A DNA stretch of 64,000 nt from JANLSE01 sp038214135 (GCA_038214135.1 JBBQSD010000010.1:1-64000), one strand, 5' to 3'; shown: positions 43,659 through 52,663, numbered from the stretch's first letter. Program-made: numbers and translations. The notes: generated from the letters alone by a model not told the origin.

Positions 43659-44008
43659 ATATTCACCTTCGCTGGTACTTCGAATATACGGAGTGTACCA
43701 CATCCAGGCCACAGCCGGGATCACAGGAATGGTAAATGGTAACGCGGTAACGGGGCGAGGTGAAGCAGATACTCAATCTTCCTCAATCCTGAAATATGTT
43801 ATCGCAACGATATCGTTATCGCTATAATGCATGTGCCTTCAGTTCCCAAAAAACGACCACGAAAGCCTGAACGATAACCTGTATAGCCAACCATAGCATT
43901 TCGCTGGCGTGCCCAGATCGGTGCGCGATAGCCGCGATAGTACTACATTGAGCGCGACGAGCTGGACTGGGCGTATGCACCCGGCGATCAGCGGGGTTGA
44001 TTGCTATT
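43659..44008. other. Region upstream of glgB with palindrome and TATAAT
   Basis: No gene is seen. AACGATATCGTT (43806-43817, perfect 12-base palindrome, flanked by TATCGC/ATCGCT direct repeats) lies 5 bases before TATAAT (43823-43828, plus strand). No plus-strand gene follows, so it might control glgB from upstream or an unannotated RNA. The remaining ~180 bases before the membrane-protein stop are unassigned. Confidence 0.45.
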
Positions 44009-46993
44009 TTAGCGTAGCTCTGTGAGCGGCAACGGAACGGCTTCGGCGTCCACTACTCGGCCAGCACGCAGATTGAACTTTGCAATCGCTAGCCCTGGCC
44101 CATCTGGATGATTTGGATCTTTTAGATAGACGAGATAACGGCCATCCTGGGCTTGCCCGCTTTTCTGAATCCAGGCCTGGGCTGGATCGGCTGGGTTGAG
44201 CAGATCGACGGAGAACGACCACGACCCAGATCGATTTGATGGCACGGGCTGGATTCCTGTAAACAGCAGTATCGGTCGATCATCAAGCGCTGCTGCACCA
44301 CGGGCCTCCACAAGCAGTGCGCCTTGGCCACCAACCTGAACGCCGATTGCCAGCCGCGAACCACTAAATGTACTTGTGGCTGCTAGCGCAAGCCTTGCTT
44401 CTGGCGCAATCGCCGATCCGGAAGCAGGCCCAGCACCATCACGGATTCGCACGCGCAGTAGCGCAACCTGGCCAGTGCTACCGGTAATCCGCAATGGCTG
44501 CCCAACAGTAACCGGGATCGAGAGCGTATTCGCCCCTGGCTGCAAAGGCATGCGCGTATCATCAACCAGCAGATCCTGGGTGTTCAGGCTGGCCAGATCA
44601 AGCTCCACATATGCGCTGGTGATCGGCACACTCCAGCCAATCTCGCGGCCAGCAATTCGCATGCGAGTGGCATCGATTATCAGTTCTAGTGTTGCTGGGC
44701 TGGCGGGATGGAACTGATTTGCCGGAACCACACCCAATTCCAGGCTGGCGCGCAGTGCTGGATCTCCCGTATACAATGCCAACCCAGCCGCCTGCCAGCG
44801 CTTGCCAGCCTGTGTAAACCCATATGGCCGTGGATCTTCTGTATCCGCCAGCAGCCCATAATCGAACACCTGCCCTGGCTGGGGCGTTGCCAATGGCCCA
44901 TAGTAGCGCACCCGCCCCGGCCCATACAGGCGCACGCCAGCTTGCGACCAACGCCGAACCAGGGCTAGGGCTGGCAACCCTGGGGCACGTTCATCGCCAG
45001 TTAGCACCACCGATGCGCCATCCGGCAGGCCAATGCCATCAAACGGCAATAATGTGTAGACGAACGCCTCGCCAATCGTGGCCCGTTTATGGGCGAGTGG
45101 CGTCGCATCCAGGCCGCTGATCAGCATCTGGAATTGATCGGGCGGGTACTCATCACGATGCAGAACCAGTGTATCAATCCCAGATAGTTGCAGGAAGCGG
45201 ATTGCCTGTTCGTTTGGCAAACCCTGCGCCCGGCCCAACAAATCGGTTGTGCCAAATGGAATCAGCCCGCTATAGCCCGTCGCCAATGGCTTCCAATGGA
45301 GCGTGCCATAATACTGGCGGCGCATGGTCTTTTCCAACTCATCGCCACGCTGGGTACGGCCAGATGGCAGTTCCAATACTGCTCGCACATCGGCCTGGGC
45401 TGGTTCTGACAGCCAGCGGTAGATTGGCGGAGCCGTATTCAAATTTGGGGCAGTAGTTAGCGGCAGGCTGGTTGCGGATTCAGCCAGAATAAGGGCCAGT
45501 GCGATCAGCGGTAGGAAGATCGAACGGCCCCTCACCCCCTGCCCCCTGCTCCCACGCCGGGGCGAGGGGAATTGCCCCAGTGCAAACTCTTCGCGCCGCT
45601 CCCCACCAGTGGGGTTGGGGAGCGGGGAAAAAGGCCAGGAGGTGATCGCACGAAGCCCACGCGCAGCCAGCAAGCACGCTGCTAGTGCCACCAGCATACC
45701 CCAACGAGCTGGCACACGCAGCGCTCCAAAGCCAGGCAGCCGCTCATACAATAGCGCATATGGCAGCGGAATAGCCAGCGGAGTACCACCGCGCACCAGG
45801 CGCAGGGTGGTGCCAAGTGAAAGGACGAAGGCGATTAGCGCCAGCAGCAACAGGAAGATCGTATCCAGGCGTGGAGAAAGTGCCGATTGATCCAATTTGG
45901 TGCTGCGGCGCAATCCTGCCAGCATTCCTAGTAGCGCCAGCAGGCTCACGGTTGCCCCAGGGAACAGGGCAAACTCGCCGCCACTGGCACTCATCAGTGC
46001 TAATGAGCCAAGCAGCCGATTGCCTGGATCAACGGCCAGATATGCCTGCAATGGAGCCGACCAGTTTTCGAGTTCGCGGGCCGAGCGAATAATCCCAAGC
46101 GACTGATACACCCGAATATATGGCAGCGTGAACGGGACGATAATCAGCGCCGCCAACACGCCACCAGCAGCCAAGCTCGCCAATGGCTTCCAGGGCAGTT
46201 GGGTGCCATGTCGCACCCGCCGCCAGATGGCGAGCACAACCCACAAACCGGCATACAGCCCAAGTGTGAGCGCTGCAAAATAGCTAAAATACAGCGCTGT
46301 GATGCACTGGATGGCAAAAAACAGCCCACACAACAGTCCATCGCGCAACATGCCATCGCGTAGTGTGCGCCGCAGAAACAACAATGCAAGCGGCAGCCAG
46401 GCAGTTTGCAGCATTTGCAGATGGACGAACTGGGCCATGCGGAAGCTACAGAAGGCGAAGGCCGCACCAGCAACAAACGCTGGTAGGTGATCGGCCCAGG
46501 AGAATGGCAGATCACGAGAGTAAAGCCTAGCATCATTGTGCTGCTTTGATCGAACCCAAGTGCTTTCTGATGCGCTCGATATTCTGACTGCTGACTCCTG
46601 ACTCCTGGCTCCTGTTCCGGGTTTCAGCAGATCGAGGGCCAGCAGCGATACAGCCCAGCCGCTCAGGGCATAGCTCAATAGCACAAGCAGATTATGGGCC
46701 AGTGCTGGATTATGCGTAGCCCAGATGATCGGAGCAGCCAGGAGCATCTGCGGCAGATGATGATCGGTATAGGCCAGCGTATCCGGGTAGGGGAAGAAGA
46801 TCGGCGCCTGCCAAATAGCCAGTGGGTTATGTAATAGCGCCTGGGCATCCCAGGCCAGAATCCAGCTCTGCAATACTGGATCAAGCCCGCCACCTAATAA
46901 GTCACCGAGGTGAATGGTGAGCGGCCATGTCAGCACAACCGCAAGCACCAGATAGGCCAGGAATGCCAGCACATGTTGGCGGCGACTCAGCAT
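44009..46993 (-). CDS. Giant polytopic membrane protein, glycosyltransferase-like
   Basis: 994 residues. The N-terminal ~520 contain about eleven hydrophobic helices, with an early TWPLTIHLGD loop and a FFPYPDTLAYTDHHLP loop, the layout of GT-C/PMT-type membrane glycosyltransferases. The C-terminal ~450 residues are a mostly soluble beta-rich region presumably outside the cell. Two inserts unlike the rest are repeat-encoded: about residues 126-160 (ARSQESAVRISS; 46580-46614 and following) and 454-488 (PLPNPTGGERR; 45530-45640). Both fall in loops between helices. Function is inferred as transfer of a lipid-linked sugar; no catalytic residue can be assigned securely. Confidence 0.7.
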   Translation of the reverse strand: MLSRRQHVLAFLAYLVLAVVLTWPLTIHLGDLLGGGLDPVLQSWILAWDAQALLHNPLAIWQAPIFFPYPDTLAYTDHHLPQMLLAAPIIWATHNPALAHNLLVLLSYALSGWAVSLLALDLLKPGTGARSQESAVRISSASESTWVRSKQHNDARLYSRDLPFSWADHLPAFVAGAAFAFCSFRMAQFVHLQMLQTAWLPLALLFLRRTLRDGMLRDGLLCGLFFAIQCITALYFSYFAALTLGLYAGLWVVLAIWRRVRHGTQLPWKPLASLAAGGVLAALIIVPFTLPYIRVYQSLGIIRSARELENWSAPLQAYLAVDPGNRLLGSLALMSASGGEFALFPGATVSLLALLGMLAGLRRSTKLDQSALSPRLDTIFLLLLALIAFVLSLGTTLRLVRGGTPLAIPLPYALLYERLPGFGALRVPARWGMLVALAACLLAARGLRAITSWPFSPLPNPTGGERREEFALGQFPSPRRGSRGQGVRGRSIFLPLIALALILAESATSLPLTTAPNLNTAPPIYRWLSEPAQADVRAVLELPSGRTQRGDELEKTMRRQYYGTLHWKPLATGYSGLIPFGTTDLLGRAQGLPNEQAIRFLQLSGIDTLVLHRDEYPPDQFQMLISGLDATPLAHKRATIGEAFVYTLLPFDGIGLPDGASVVLTGDERAPGLPALALVRRWSQAGVRLYGPGRVRYYGPLATPQPGQVFDYGLLADTEDPRPYGFTQAGKRWQAAGLALYTGDPALRASLELGVVPANQFHPASPATLELIIDATRMRIAGREIGWSVPITSAYVELDLASLNTQDLLVDDTRMPLQPGANTLSIPVTVGQPLRITGSTGQVALLRVRIRDGAGPASGSAIAPEARLALAATSTFSGSRLAIGVQVGGQGALLVEARGAAALDDRPILLFTGIQPVPSNRSGSWSFSVDLLNPADPAQAWIQKSGQAQDGRYLVYLKDPNHPDGPGLAIAKFNLRAGRVVDAEAVPLPLTELR
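45530..45640. repeat. Pair of C-rich/G-rich palindromes inside the giant membrane-protein gene
   Basis: Two facing hairpins (CTCCCACGCCGGGGCGAGG; CTCCCCACCAGTGGGG) with about 25 bases between, open in the gene's frame. They read PLPNP-TGGE... and PSPRRGSRGQGVRG, similar to the CarB insert. Confidence 0.85.
46580..46614. repeat. AGGAGTC heptamer element inside the giant membrane-protein gene
   Basis: Four to five 7-base units (GACTGCT, GACTCCT, GACTCCT, GGCTCCT on the plus strand) starting with ATTCT. It encodes the ARSQESAVRI stretch of the protein at 44009-46993. Confidence 0.85.
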
Positions 46994-47145
46994 GGCGAAC
47001 CTAATCTATGCGAGACAAAGATCCACTGCATCAGGTGGCCTGCTCATGATCAGTAAGAGCTTCATCGATCACATATCGGGATATTCCGGCAAGGGTTGGG
47101 TTGGGACTCTAGTTGGAGGGAGGGCAATCAGACACTGCGGGTATG

Positions 47146-47349
47146 TTACTCAGTCTTACCCTTGAATGTTGCATAGATCGCCATAGCGTGCCCATGGCCA
47201 AGCCCAAAATCCTGTTTGAGCCATGCCACGATCTCGCCAGCCTTGTAGCCTGGTTTAAGCAGGCCTTTTTCCTCGGCGAGTTGCTTGAAGTCCTCCGGCG
47301 TTTTTCCTGTTTTGGCCTTGATATTATCGATATACGCTTGGAACGACAC
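47146..47349 (-). CDS. DUF4287-family protein
   Basis: A 67-residue protein: SFQAYIDNIKAKTGKTPEDF, then LAEEKGLLKPGYKAGEIVAWLKQDFGLGHGHAMAIYATFKG. This matches the DUF4287 pattern closely (helical, KTG and GLGHGHAMA motifs). The function is unknown. The start is GTG, preceded by AAGGAGAGG. A single-gene unit. Confidence 0.85.
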   Translation of the reverse strand: MSFQAYIDNIKAKTGKTPEDFKQLAEEKGLLKPGYKAGEIVAWLKQDFGLGHGHAMAIYATFKGKTE

Positions 47350-47573
47350 TCACACCTCTCCTTATGCTCCATGAAGCTACAGTTCGGTGATCCGAAGGAA
47401 CAATTCTAGCATTGCAAGTATATCGTGAGAGGGGTAGACTGGCAAACTGATGGTGGCTATCATTCGGGTGATCTGCGGATGAAGTGTTGACCATGATGTA
47501 GCTCTAGGATCGCACTCGGGCCAAAACCACACAAATTCGCATATAATATACTGATATAGAGGAGGTAACATCT
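47350..47573. other. Divergent spacer with TATAAT
   Basis: 224 bases between the DUF4287 gene and the HNH module. TATAAT at 47542-47547 (plus) is the likely -10 of the HNH module; no good -35. It is free of the dispersed repeat families. Confidence 0.4.
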
Positions 47574-47936
47574 ATGACAAAGGTTGCCATATTGCCGGTA
47601 ACAACTGATCACGGCAACAGATCGTACCATGCTATTGCCGGGACAAAGCAATCGTTTGGTGCAACTGCAGGCGCAGCGCTAGATGCCCTGACAGCACAGC
47701 TCTCTGCAGATGAGACGAGTACGCTCGTGATTGTGCAGAGCTTTCGCCCAGATCAATTTTTTACTGCTGCACAACAACAGCGCCTGGATCAACTGATGGC
47801 TCATTGGCGCATTGCCCGTGATCAAGTGACTCAGCTACCTGCACAGGAGCAGGCCGAACTAGAATCCCTTATTGAGCTAGAGTTGCAGGCTTCAACTCAG
47901 CGTGCAGCAATGCTCGCTAACGACCTTGACTTATGA
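47574..47936 (+). CDS. Conserved hypothetical protein coupled to HNH endonuclease
   Basis: A 120-residue soluble protein with a strong AGGAGGT 7-8 bases before the ATG. The N-terminal half is beta-like (VAILPVTTDHGNRSYHAIAG). The C-terminal half is a helix rich in Glu/Leu (LPAQEQAELESLIELELQA), a pattern I associate with small proteins encoded just before HNH genes in cyanobacteria and Chloroflexota. Function unknown. Its stop codon overlaps an ATG (ATGA) at 47933, the expected start of the HNH gene. Confidence 0.75.
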   Translation: MTKVAILPVTTDHGNRSYHAIAGTKQSFGATAGAALDALTAQLSADETSTLVIVQSFRPDQFFTAAQQQRLDQLMAHWRIARDQVTQLPAQEQAELESLIELELQASTQRAAMLANDLDL

Positions 47937-47954
47937 ATCCCCCTGTATACACAT

Positions 47955-48269
47955 GTGGCATTACGAGCTGATCATCGCTGCGAGTATTGCCATGCACCGG
48001 AAGTCGTGTTCAATTTCCCATTCGAAGTTGAACATATCATTCCTGTGTCGCTGGCTGGTGCTGATCACGAAACCAACTGTGCATTAGCCTGCCGTTCCTG
48101 CAATCTTTGGAAAGCTGCACATACGGATGGCCTCGACTCCGAAAGTGGTGCAATCGTTCGCCTCTTCCACCCACGGGATGAGACGTGCTACGATCATATG
48201 CTACACTTGAATCATTCCTCACAACAGATCGCACGGCTACAATGGATTCGCCTTGGGCTATTTCCCTAG
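47955..48269 (+). CDS. HNH endonuclease, apparent frameshift at the start
   Basis: A compact HNH nuclease: ALRADHRCEYCHAP (first Cys pair), FEVEHIIPVSLAGADHETNCALACRSCNLWKAAHTDG (catalytic His and second Cys pair). It probably cuts DNA; 104 residues from GTG 47955. The expected start is the ATG at 47933 overlapping the preceding stop: it reads MNPPVYT and then leaves the HNH frame, since 22 bases (7 codons plus one) separate it from the GTG. One extra base (or two lost) would explain this, from mutation or sequencing error. If GTG 47955 is used instead, no Shine-Dalgarno is seen. Confidence 0.75.
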   Translation: MALRADHRCEYCHAPEVVFNFPFEVEHIIPVSLAGADHETNCALACRSCNLWKAAHTDGLDSESGAIVRLFHPRDETCYDHMLHLNHSSQQIARLQWIRLGLFP

Positions 48270-48293
48270 TCGAGCCGAAGAAATGAGCAGCGC

Positions 48294-49199
48294 ATGACCA
48301 CCGATTCTCCAGCACGCGCGGGTTCTGGCCTGCGTATCGTTTCATTCAATAATATCCCAGCTCTGTTTGGATTGGTGAGCCAATGGGCCGAGCAGGCCGG
48401 GCATAAGATCGTGTTGGTTGTGACATCGCCTGGCCCGAAATCTCGACGAACCGATGGCTATAAACAGATTGCGGCAATAGCGGGCGAGAAAAACATTGAA
48501 GTGCTGATCACAACACGGCTCAAGATGGTCGCGACGCCGCTTCTGCGCGAACTCAAACCGGATTTGATCGTATCAGCCTCATTCCCGTGGTTGCTGCCTG
48601 CAGAGCTGCTGCAACCAGCGCGCATAGGCGCGGTCAATCTGCATCCAACCGTTCTGCCTGCCTATCGAGGGCCGAATCCGGCTCGTCAGTTCTATGAAGC
48701 TGCGCCATCTATTGGAGCGACCATGCATTGGGTTGATGGCGATTTCGATACTGGCCGCATGCTGAGCCAGCATGCGGCACCACTGCCACGTCCATGTACG
48801 CTCGAAACGATACTGGCGGCCTGGGCTCCGACAATGATGGCCGCGCTCAGCGAAGGGGTTGCGCGTGCGATTGCGGGCGACCCAGGGATGCCGCAACCAG
48901 ACATGGGCGTGAGCTATGGGGCAGCATTCAGTGAAGCCGAACGCTGGATAGACATAACGGAACCGGCCTTTGCGCTGCAATGTAAGGTGACGGCGCTTAA
49001 TCTGTTTAGCATATCGGCAAAGGCCCGTATCGCAGGCCAGGATTGGTTAATTGAACGGCTTGATCTTGTTGATCAGACGCCTACCAAGGCCGGACCTGGC
49101 ATGATTATTGAGCAACTCACCGATGGGCTGATTGTTCAGGTAGGCGATGGGATTGTGAAGCTGAAGGCAACCCCGTACGCGGAATCGGTTGGCGAATAG
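48294..49199 (+). CDS. Formyltransferase-family protein (Fmt-like)
   Basis: A 301-residue protein with a hydrolase/transferase domain of the 10-formyl-THF-dependent type: RIVSFNNIPALFGLVSQW, LKPDLIVSASFPWLLPAELL, VNLHPTVLPAYRGPNPARQFY (the N-x-HPS/T-LP-x-YRG core) and WVDGDFDTGRML with the catalytic Asp. The C-terminal part is a short OB-like domain. It is divergent from methionyl-tRNA formyltransferase and might formylate an amino sugar or another amine. It starts 24 bases after the HNH gene, with no convincing Shine-Dalgarno. Confidence 0.82.
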   Translation: MTTDSPARAGSGLRIVSFNNIPALFGLVSQWAEQAGHKIVLVVTSPGPKSRRTDGYKQIAAIAGEKNIEVLITTRLKMVATPLLRELKPDLIVSASFPWLLPAELLQPARIGAVNLHPTVLPAYRGPNPARQFYEAAPSIGATMHWVDGDFDTGRMLSQHAAPLPRPCTLETILAAWAPTMMAALSEGVARAIAGDPGMPQPDMGVSYGAAFSEAERWIDITEPAFALQCKVTALNLFSISAKARIAGQDWLIERLDLVDQTPTKAGPGMIIEQLTDGLIVQVGDGIVKLKATPYAESVGE

Positions 49200-49298
49200 T
49201 GCGGCCCTTTTGATAGGTACGAACCACACAATCGGAAAAATGATGGATGCTATCGGACTTCGCAGGCTCATGATCTTTTACATGTAGATCGGGTATTG

Positions 49299-49392
49299 TC
49301 ATCCGCACCATGCCCCGCAGGCTGAAGCCTGCGGCTAAGGTTCATCGTCCCCTTGCCGCAGGCTTCAGCCTGCGGATGGATGAGCAATGCCA
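49299..49392. repeat. Paired-palindrome element (copy 3)
   Basis: GGGTATTGTCATCCGCACCATGC-type left flank, CCGCAGGCTGAAGCCTGCGG (49316-49335), a ~19-base spacer, CCGCAGGCTTCAGCCTGCGG (49356-49375) and right flank GATGGATGAGCAATGCCA. The flanks match 26135 on the left and, inverted, 19362 on the right. Confidence 0.85.
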
Positions 49393-49403
49393 TTTTTCTC
49401 GAT

Positions 49404-52010
49404 TTAATTATCAATCTCCATAATTCTGCGGCGGCTGAGCGCTGAACGCCTACCAAGCCACATCCCCAGCCCTGCAAGCGTAATAAGCGAGATGATTCCG
49501 CCATACAGAAATGGTTTTGGGCGGTAGTTGAACACAATCGTGTGCTCGCCAGTTGCCAGGAACACCCCCCGCAACGCATAATTGGCGCGGTAGACATGCG
49601 TCGGTTGGCCATCCACCTCGGCTTCCCAACCATCGTAGTAACTATCGGCCAGAACTAGGAGTGCGGGCGTGCTTGCCGTCGCGCGGATGCTGACACGATT
49701 GGGCGCGTATGTCACCTGTGGTATTGGTTCGGCGGTGGCTGGGGCACTCAGGTTTGGTACAGGCCCCTCGACAATCGCAATCTGTGCTGGATCAAAATCC
49801 GGGCGTGCAAGTGCATCAAGCTGGGCATCATCATTCGGAATAACCTCGGCGCGATGCACCAACCAGGCACGCGGCATAGCCTGGGTATTGCGATAGATCC
49901 GGCCTTCGTCGCCCTCGAACACCAATTCCAGGCCGCTAAAGCGTTCGGCAATGGTACTGCCAGGGTTCGCTAAAAAAAACTCGGCATTGAGCATGTCCAG
50001 CACGCGGCGGCGGGCATAACCAGATGTGATATACACCCGCAAACTGGCCATTCCATCGGAGGTATGGCCGTAATCCTTGCCATCGATCAGCCGAGCCAAC
50101 CGATTATAGCGCTCGGGGTAGAGCGAATGATAGCCACGCACATCTTCTAGGCCGAACGCACCAGCTAAATTCGGCGAGAGCGCTGCATATTCGAGGCCAT
50201 AGATCCGAAATGGCCCTGGTTGAGTCTGCAAAAACGCAATCGTGCGGGTTGGCGGGTAGATAGTGTGCTCCTGCTCAAGGCCAGCAGGGAATGTTGCCAG
50301 ATCATGCGTCAGATCGGTCGTCGGGCGGCCAATCGTGAGTGGGGTGCTGGTATTGTAGCCGCTGTTGAACCAGTGGACGTCAATCGCCAGAACGGCAATC
50401 AGTAAGCCCCAGGCCAACCATACTGGCACGCGCCGCCAGAGCAGTAGCCCAATACAGATCAGTGTTCCTGTTAGTGCGAGGCCGGTTGGCAGCAATGGCT
50501 GCTGGCGCAGGAGGGTCTGGTAGATTCCGATCCGCGAGCCAGGCAGCAGCGGCTGCAAAAAGAATAGCGACCAGAGGCCCAGGCTGGCAAGGGTTCCGAA
50601 TAGCAACAGGCGAGCTGGGGCGAGCAATATAGCCGATAGCCGATAGCCGATAGCCGATAAACTGAGAACCGAGAACCGAAAACCAAGAATAGGAGTCCGA
50701 GAGCGTTGCTCATTCTGATTAAGCTTCTTGGATTGGGTAAGAATCCCGGCTGATCGGCCAGCCATTCTGACTCCTGACTCCTGACTCCTGACTCCCGAAC
50801 TCGCGCTACGCCATCGCACCAGCGCCTCGGCTCCCATTGCGGCCAGGATTGCCAGCGCCAGCGACCAGAGCATCAGCCAGCGTGTGTGGTCATCGAACTG
50901 GCGATGTACTGGAATGAGCGCGTTGAGCAGCGGAATAATCGGGCCGCGTGCAGCGCCAATAAATGCCAGCAATGCCAGCGCACCCCAGAACCAGGCAGCC
51001 CGCCGTTTGCTGATCAGCAGCCCAATTCCGGCCAACAACAGTGGCGCAATCCCAATATACGGGTAGGGGATCTGAATCGTTACTGGCCCCCAGGATGGCG
51101 CACCGCCAACTCGCTCAAACCCGCCTGCTGCTGGAAAGACCAGGCGCAGAATCAGGCCAAACAGATTATCGCCCTCGGGAACCCGAAACCCGACATCGCT
51201 ACGCTGCCCCTGTGCGGCCAGTGCTGCGGCAGGTAATAGCTGAACGGCAGCTAGCCCGATAGCTAGGATGACGGCACACAGCAACCCCAGCAGCGGACGC
51301 CAATCGCGTAAACGAGCCGCATTATACAGCGTCAGCAAGCCAACGCCGATATAGGTGTAGAACCCTAGTTGCAGCTGGGTGACGAGCGGCAGCGCCAGGA
51401 TAAGGCTAGCCCATCCCCAGGCAGATAAGCGGCCCTGTTTGCAGGCGCGATCAACGATCCATAGGCACCAGGGTGCAACGGCAGTGCCAGCGCTCAACTC
51501 AGGCAATTGCAGGTAATTGAGCATATGGCCGTTGATCATATAGGCTGCCCCAGCCAGTGCCGCGGCCCCATTGCCAAGCCCCAAGCCACGCGCCAGCAGG
51601 AAAGTCCCCACACCCGCCAATACCAGTTGGGCAAAGGCATATAGTCCAAAGGCCTGGCCGAGGGGAGCAAGCAGGAAGATCAGGCTTGGGGGATAGAACA
51701 GCGCGATCTGGCCATCATCAAGCAGCGGTGTGCCACTCAGGATCGATGGGTTCCATAGTGGCCAGGCCCCCTGGAAAATAATTTGGTTGGTGAGCAGGCG
51801 GCGTGGGTAGATCTGCCGAATCGCATCCGCCGTGAGTTGGTTGTTCACCGGGACGCGCTCATAGGAATAGCGCCAGGGATGCATATGCATCAGTGCATCC
51901 AATGGCAGGAATACCTCGCCGAGCAGCAGGCTGCGCCACATGAACAGCAGCGCCACTGTCACAAGCGCCGCCAGCGCCGCAGACACAGCCAGGAAACGAT
52001 TGGGGTGCAT
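49404..52010 (-). CDS. YfhO-type giant membrane protein
   Basis: An 868-residue polytopic protein of the YfhO family, whose B. subtilis member acts in glycosylation of lipoteichoic acid. About 12-14 helices: MHPNRFLAVSAALAALVTVALLF first; typical YfhO loop FLPLDALMHMHPWR and QIYPRRLLTNQIIFQGAWPLWNPSILSGTPLL; C-terminal external beta domain with LVLADSYYDGWEAEVDG and a last helix. Residues ~403-463 are repeat-encoded (SGVRSQESGVR; SAIGYRLSAI) and interrupt a helix-loop region. The C-terminus also passes through a degenerate AGCGCTCAGC repeat. The Met at 52010 is chosen because the 54 codons before it overlap the upstream gene. Confidence 0.8.
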   Translation of the reverse strand: MHPNRFLAVSAALAALVTVALLFMWRSLLLGEVFLPLDALMHMHPWRYSYERVPVNNQLTADAIRQIYPRRLLTNQIIFQGAWPLWNPSILSGTPLLDDGQIALFYPPSLIFLLAPLGQAFGLYAFAQLVLAGVGTFLLARGLGLGNGAAALAGAAYMINGHMLNYLQLPELSAGTAVAPWCLWIVDRACKQGRLSAWGWASLILALPLVTQLQLGFYTYIGVGLLTLYNAARLRDWRPLLGLLCAVILAIGLAAVQLLPAAALAAQGQRSDVGFRVPEGDNLFGLILRLVFPAAGGFERVGGAPSWGPVTIQIPYPYIGIAPLLLAGIGLLISKRRAAWFWGALALLAFIGAARGPIIPLLNALIPVHRQFDDHTRWLMLWSLALAILAAMGAEALVRWRSASSGVRSQESGVRMAGRSAGILTQSKKLNQNEQRSRTPILGFRFSVLSLSAIGYRLSAILLAPARLLLFGTLASLGLWSLFFLQPLLPGSRIGIYQTLLRQQPLLPTGLALTGTLICIGLLLWRRVPVWLAWGLLIAVLAIDVHWFNSGYNTSTPLTIGRPTTDLTHDLATFPAGLEQEHTIYPPTRTIAFLQTQPGPFRIYGLEYAALSPNLAGAFGLEDVRGYHSLYPERYNRLARLIDGKDYGHTSDGMASLRVYITSGYARRRVLDMLNAEFFLANPGSTIAERFSGLELVFEGDEGRIYRNTQAMPRAWLVHRAEVIPNDDAQLDALARPDFDPAQIAIVEGPVPNLSAPATAEPIPQVTYAPNRVSIRATASTPALLVLADSYYDGWEAEVDGQPTHVYRANYALRGVFLATGEHTIVFNYRPKPFLYGGIISLITLAGLGMWLGRRSALSRRRIMEIDN
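50629..50800. repeat. Three heptamer arrays inside the YfhO-type gene
   Basis: AGCCGAT units (50629-50660), GAGAACC units (50661-50690) and AGGAGTC-family units (50763-50800) occur in one 172-base stretch, all open in the gene's frame. The 21-base (3 x 7) period gives the 7-residue period SAIGYRL. Confidence 0.9.
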
Positions 52011-52024
52011 GGGCCATGTTCTCA

Positions 52025-52624
52025 CTAGAACCCTGGAAAGAAGCGCGGGTGAGTGCGGGCAAATTCTGTATATGCTGCACCAAACCGAGTAGTCAGTGCC
52101 TGCTCTTCGACATTTGCACGATATAGATACGCGGCTAGCACCAATACCAATACTGGTATCAATGCCAACCAACTACCCAATGCCAATGGCAACCCGATCA
52201 ACGTCAGAATACTGCCAGTGTAGGATGGATGCCGCACCCAGCGATATGGCCCTTCTTCAACTAATCGTTGTGCTGCATCTGTCATCACCGCAACCGTAAA
52301 ATGACGCCCCAGCACAGCAACTGCCCATTGCCGAAATGCGATCCCGATGATCATGAACGCCATGCCAACAAACTGCACAGCTCCAGCCACAACGCCCACA
52401 CCAGCACCACGGAGGCCATAGCAGATCAGGATAACTGCAGCGACCATACCACCAATCGCCCAGAATGAACCGCGATCCTGCCCGCGACGCAACCCGCCTA
52501 TCCTTCGGCCAATAATCTGATTGACAACCTCAGCCGAGATCCAGGCCAGATAGATGACACTGAATAATTGCGCTATTCTGAGCGATGGAAACCATTCTGG
52601 TGGTGCAAGCAGTGGTAGATCCAT
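52025..52624 (-). CDS. Isoprenylcysteine carboxyl methyltransferase-family membrane protein
   Basis: A 199-residue protein with four to five membrane helices and the ICMT/PEMT-like SAM site at the C-terminus: LVEEGPYRWVRHPSYTGSILTLIGLPLALGSW, then YLYRANVEEQALTTRFGAAYTEFARTHPRFFP. The substrate is unknown; such bacterial enzymes methylate small lipids or unknown targets. ATG 52624 has AAAGG 5 bases upstream. A longer frame from a GTG that overlaps the argJ stop (GTGA) adds 26 residues encoded mainly by an AGGAGTC element, and is less likely. Confidence 0.85.
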   Translation of the reverse strand: MDLPLLAPPEWFPSLRIAQLFSVIYLAWISAEVVNQIIGRRIGGLRRGQDRGSFWAIGGMVAAVILICYGLRGAGVGVVAGAVQFVGMAFMIIGIAFRQWAVAVLGRHFTVAVMTDAAQRLVEEGPYRWVRHPSYTGSILTLIGLPLALGSWLALIPVLVLVLAAYLYRANVEEQALTTRFGAAYTEFARTHPRFFPGF

Positions 52625-52663
52625 TTGTGCCTTTGTGCCTTTGTCAAGATATGCCAGCAGCGT

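Noticed and set aside
50629..50800. Tandem short repeats as a CRISPR array
   Set aside because: Units are 7 bases and contiguous, without 30-40-base unique spacers, and no cas gene is nearby.
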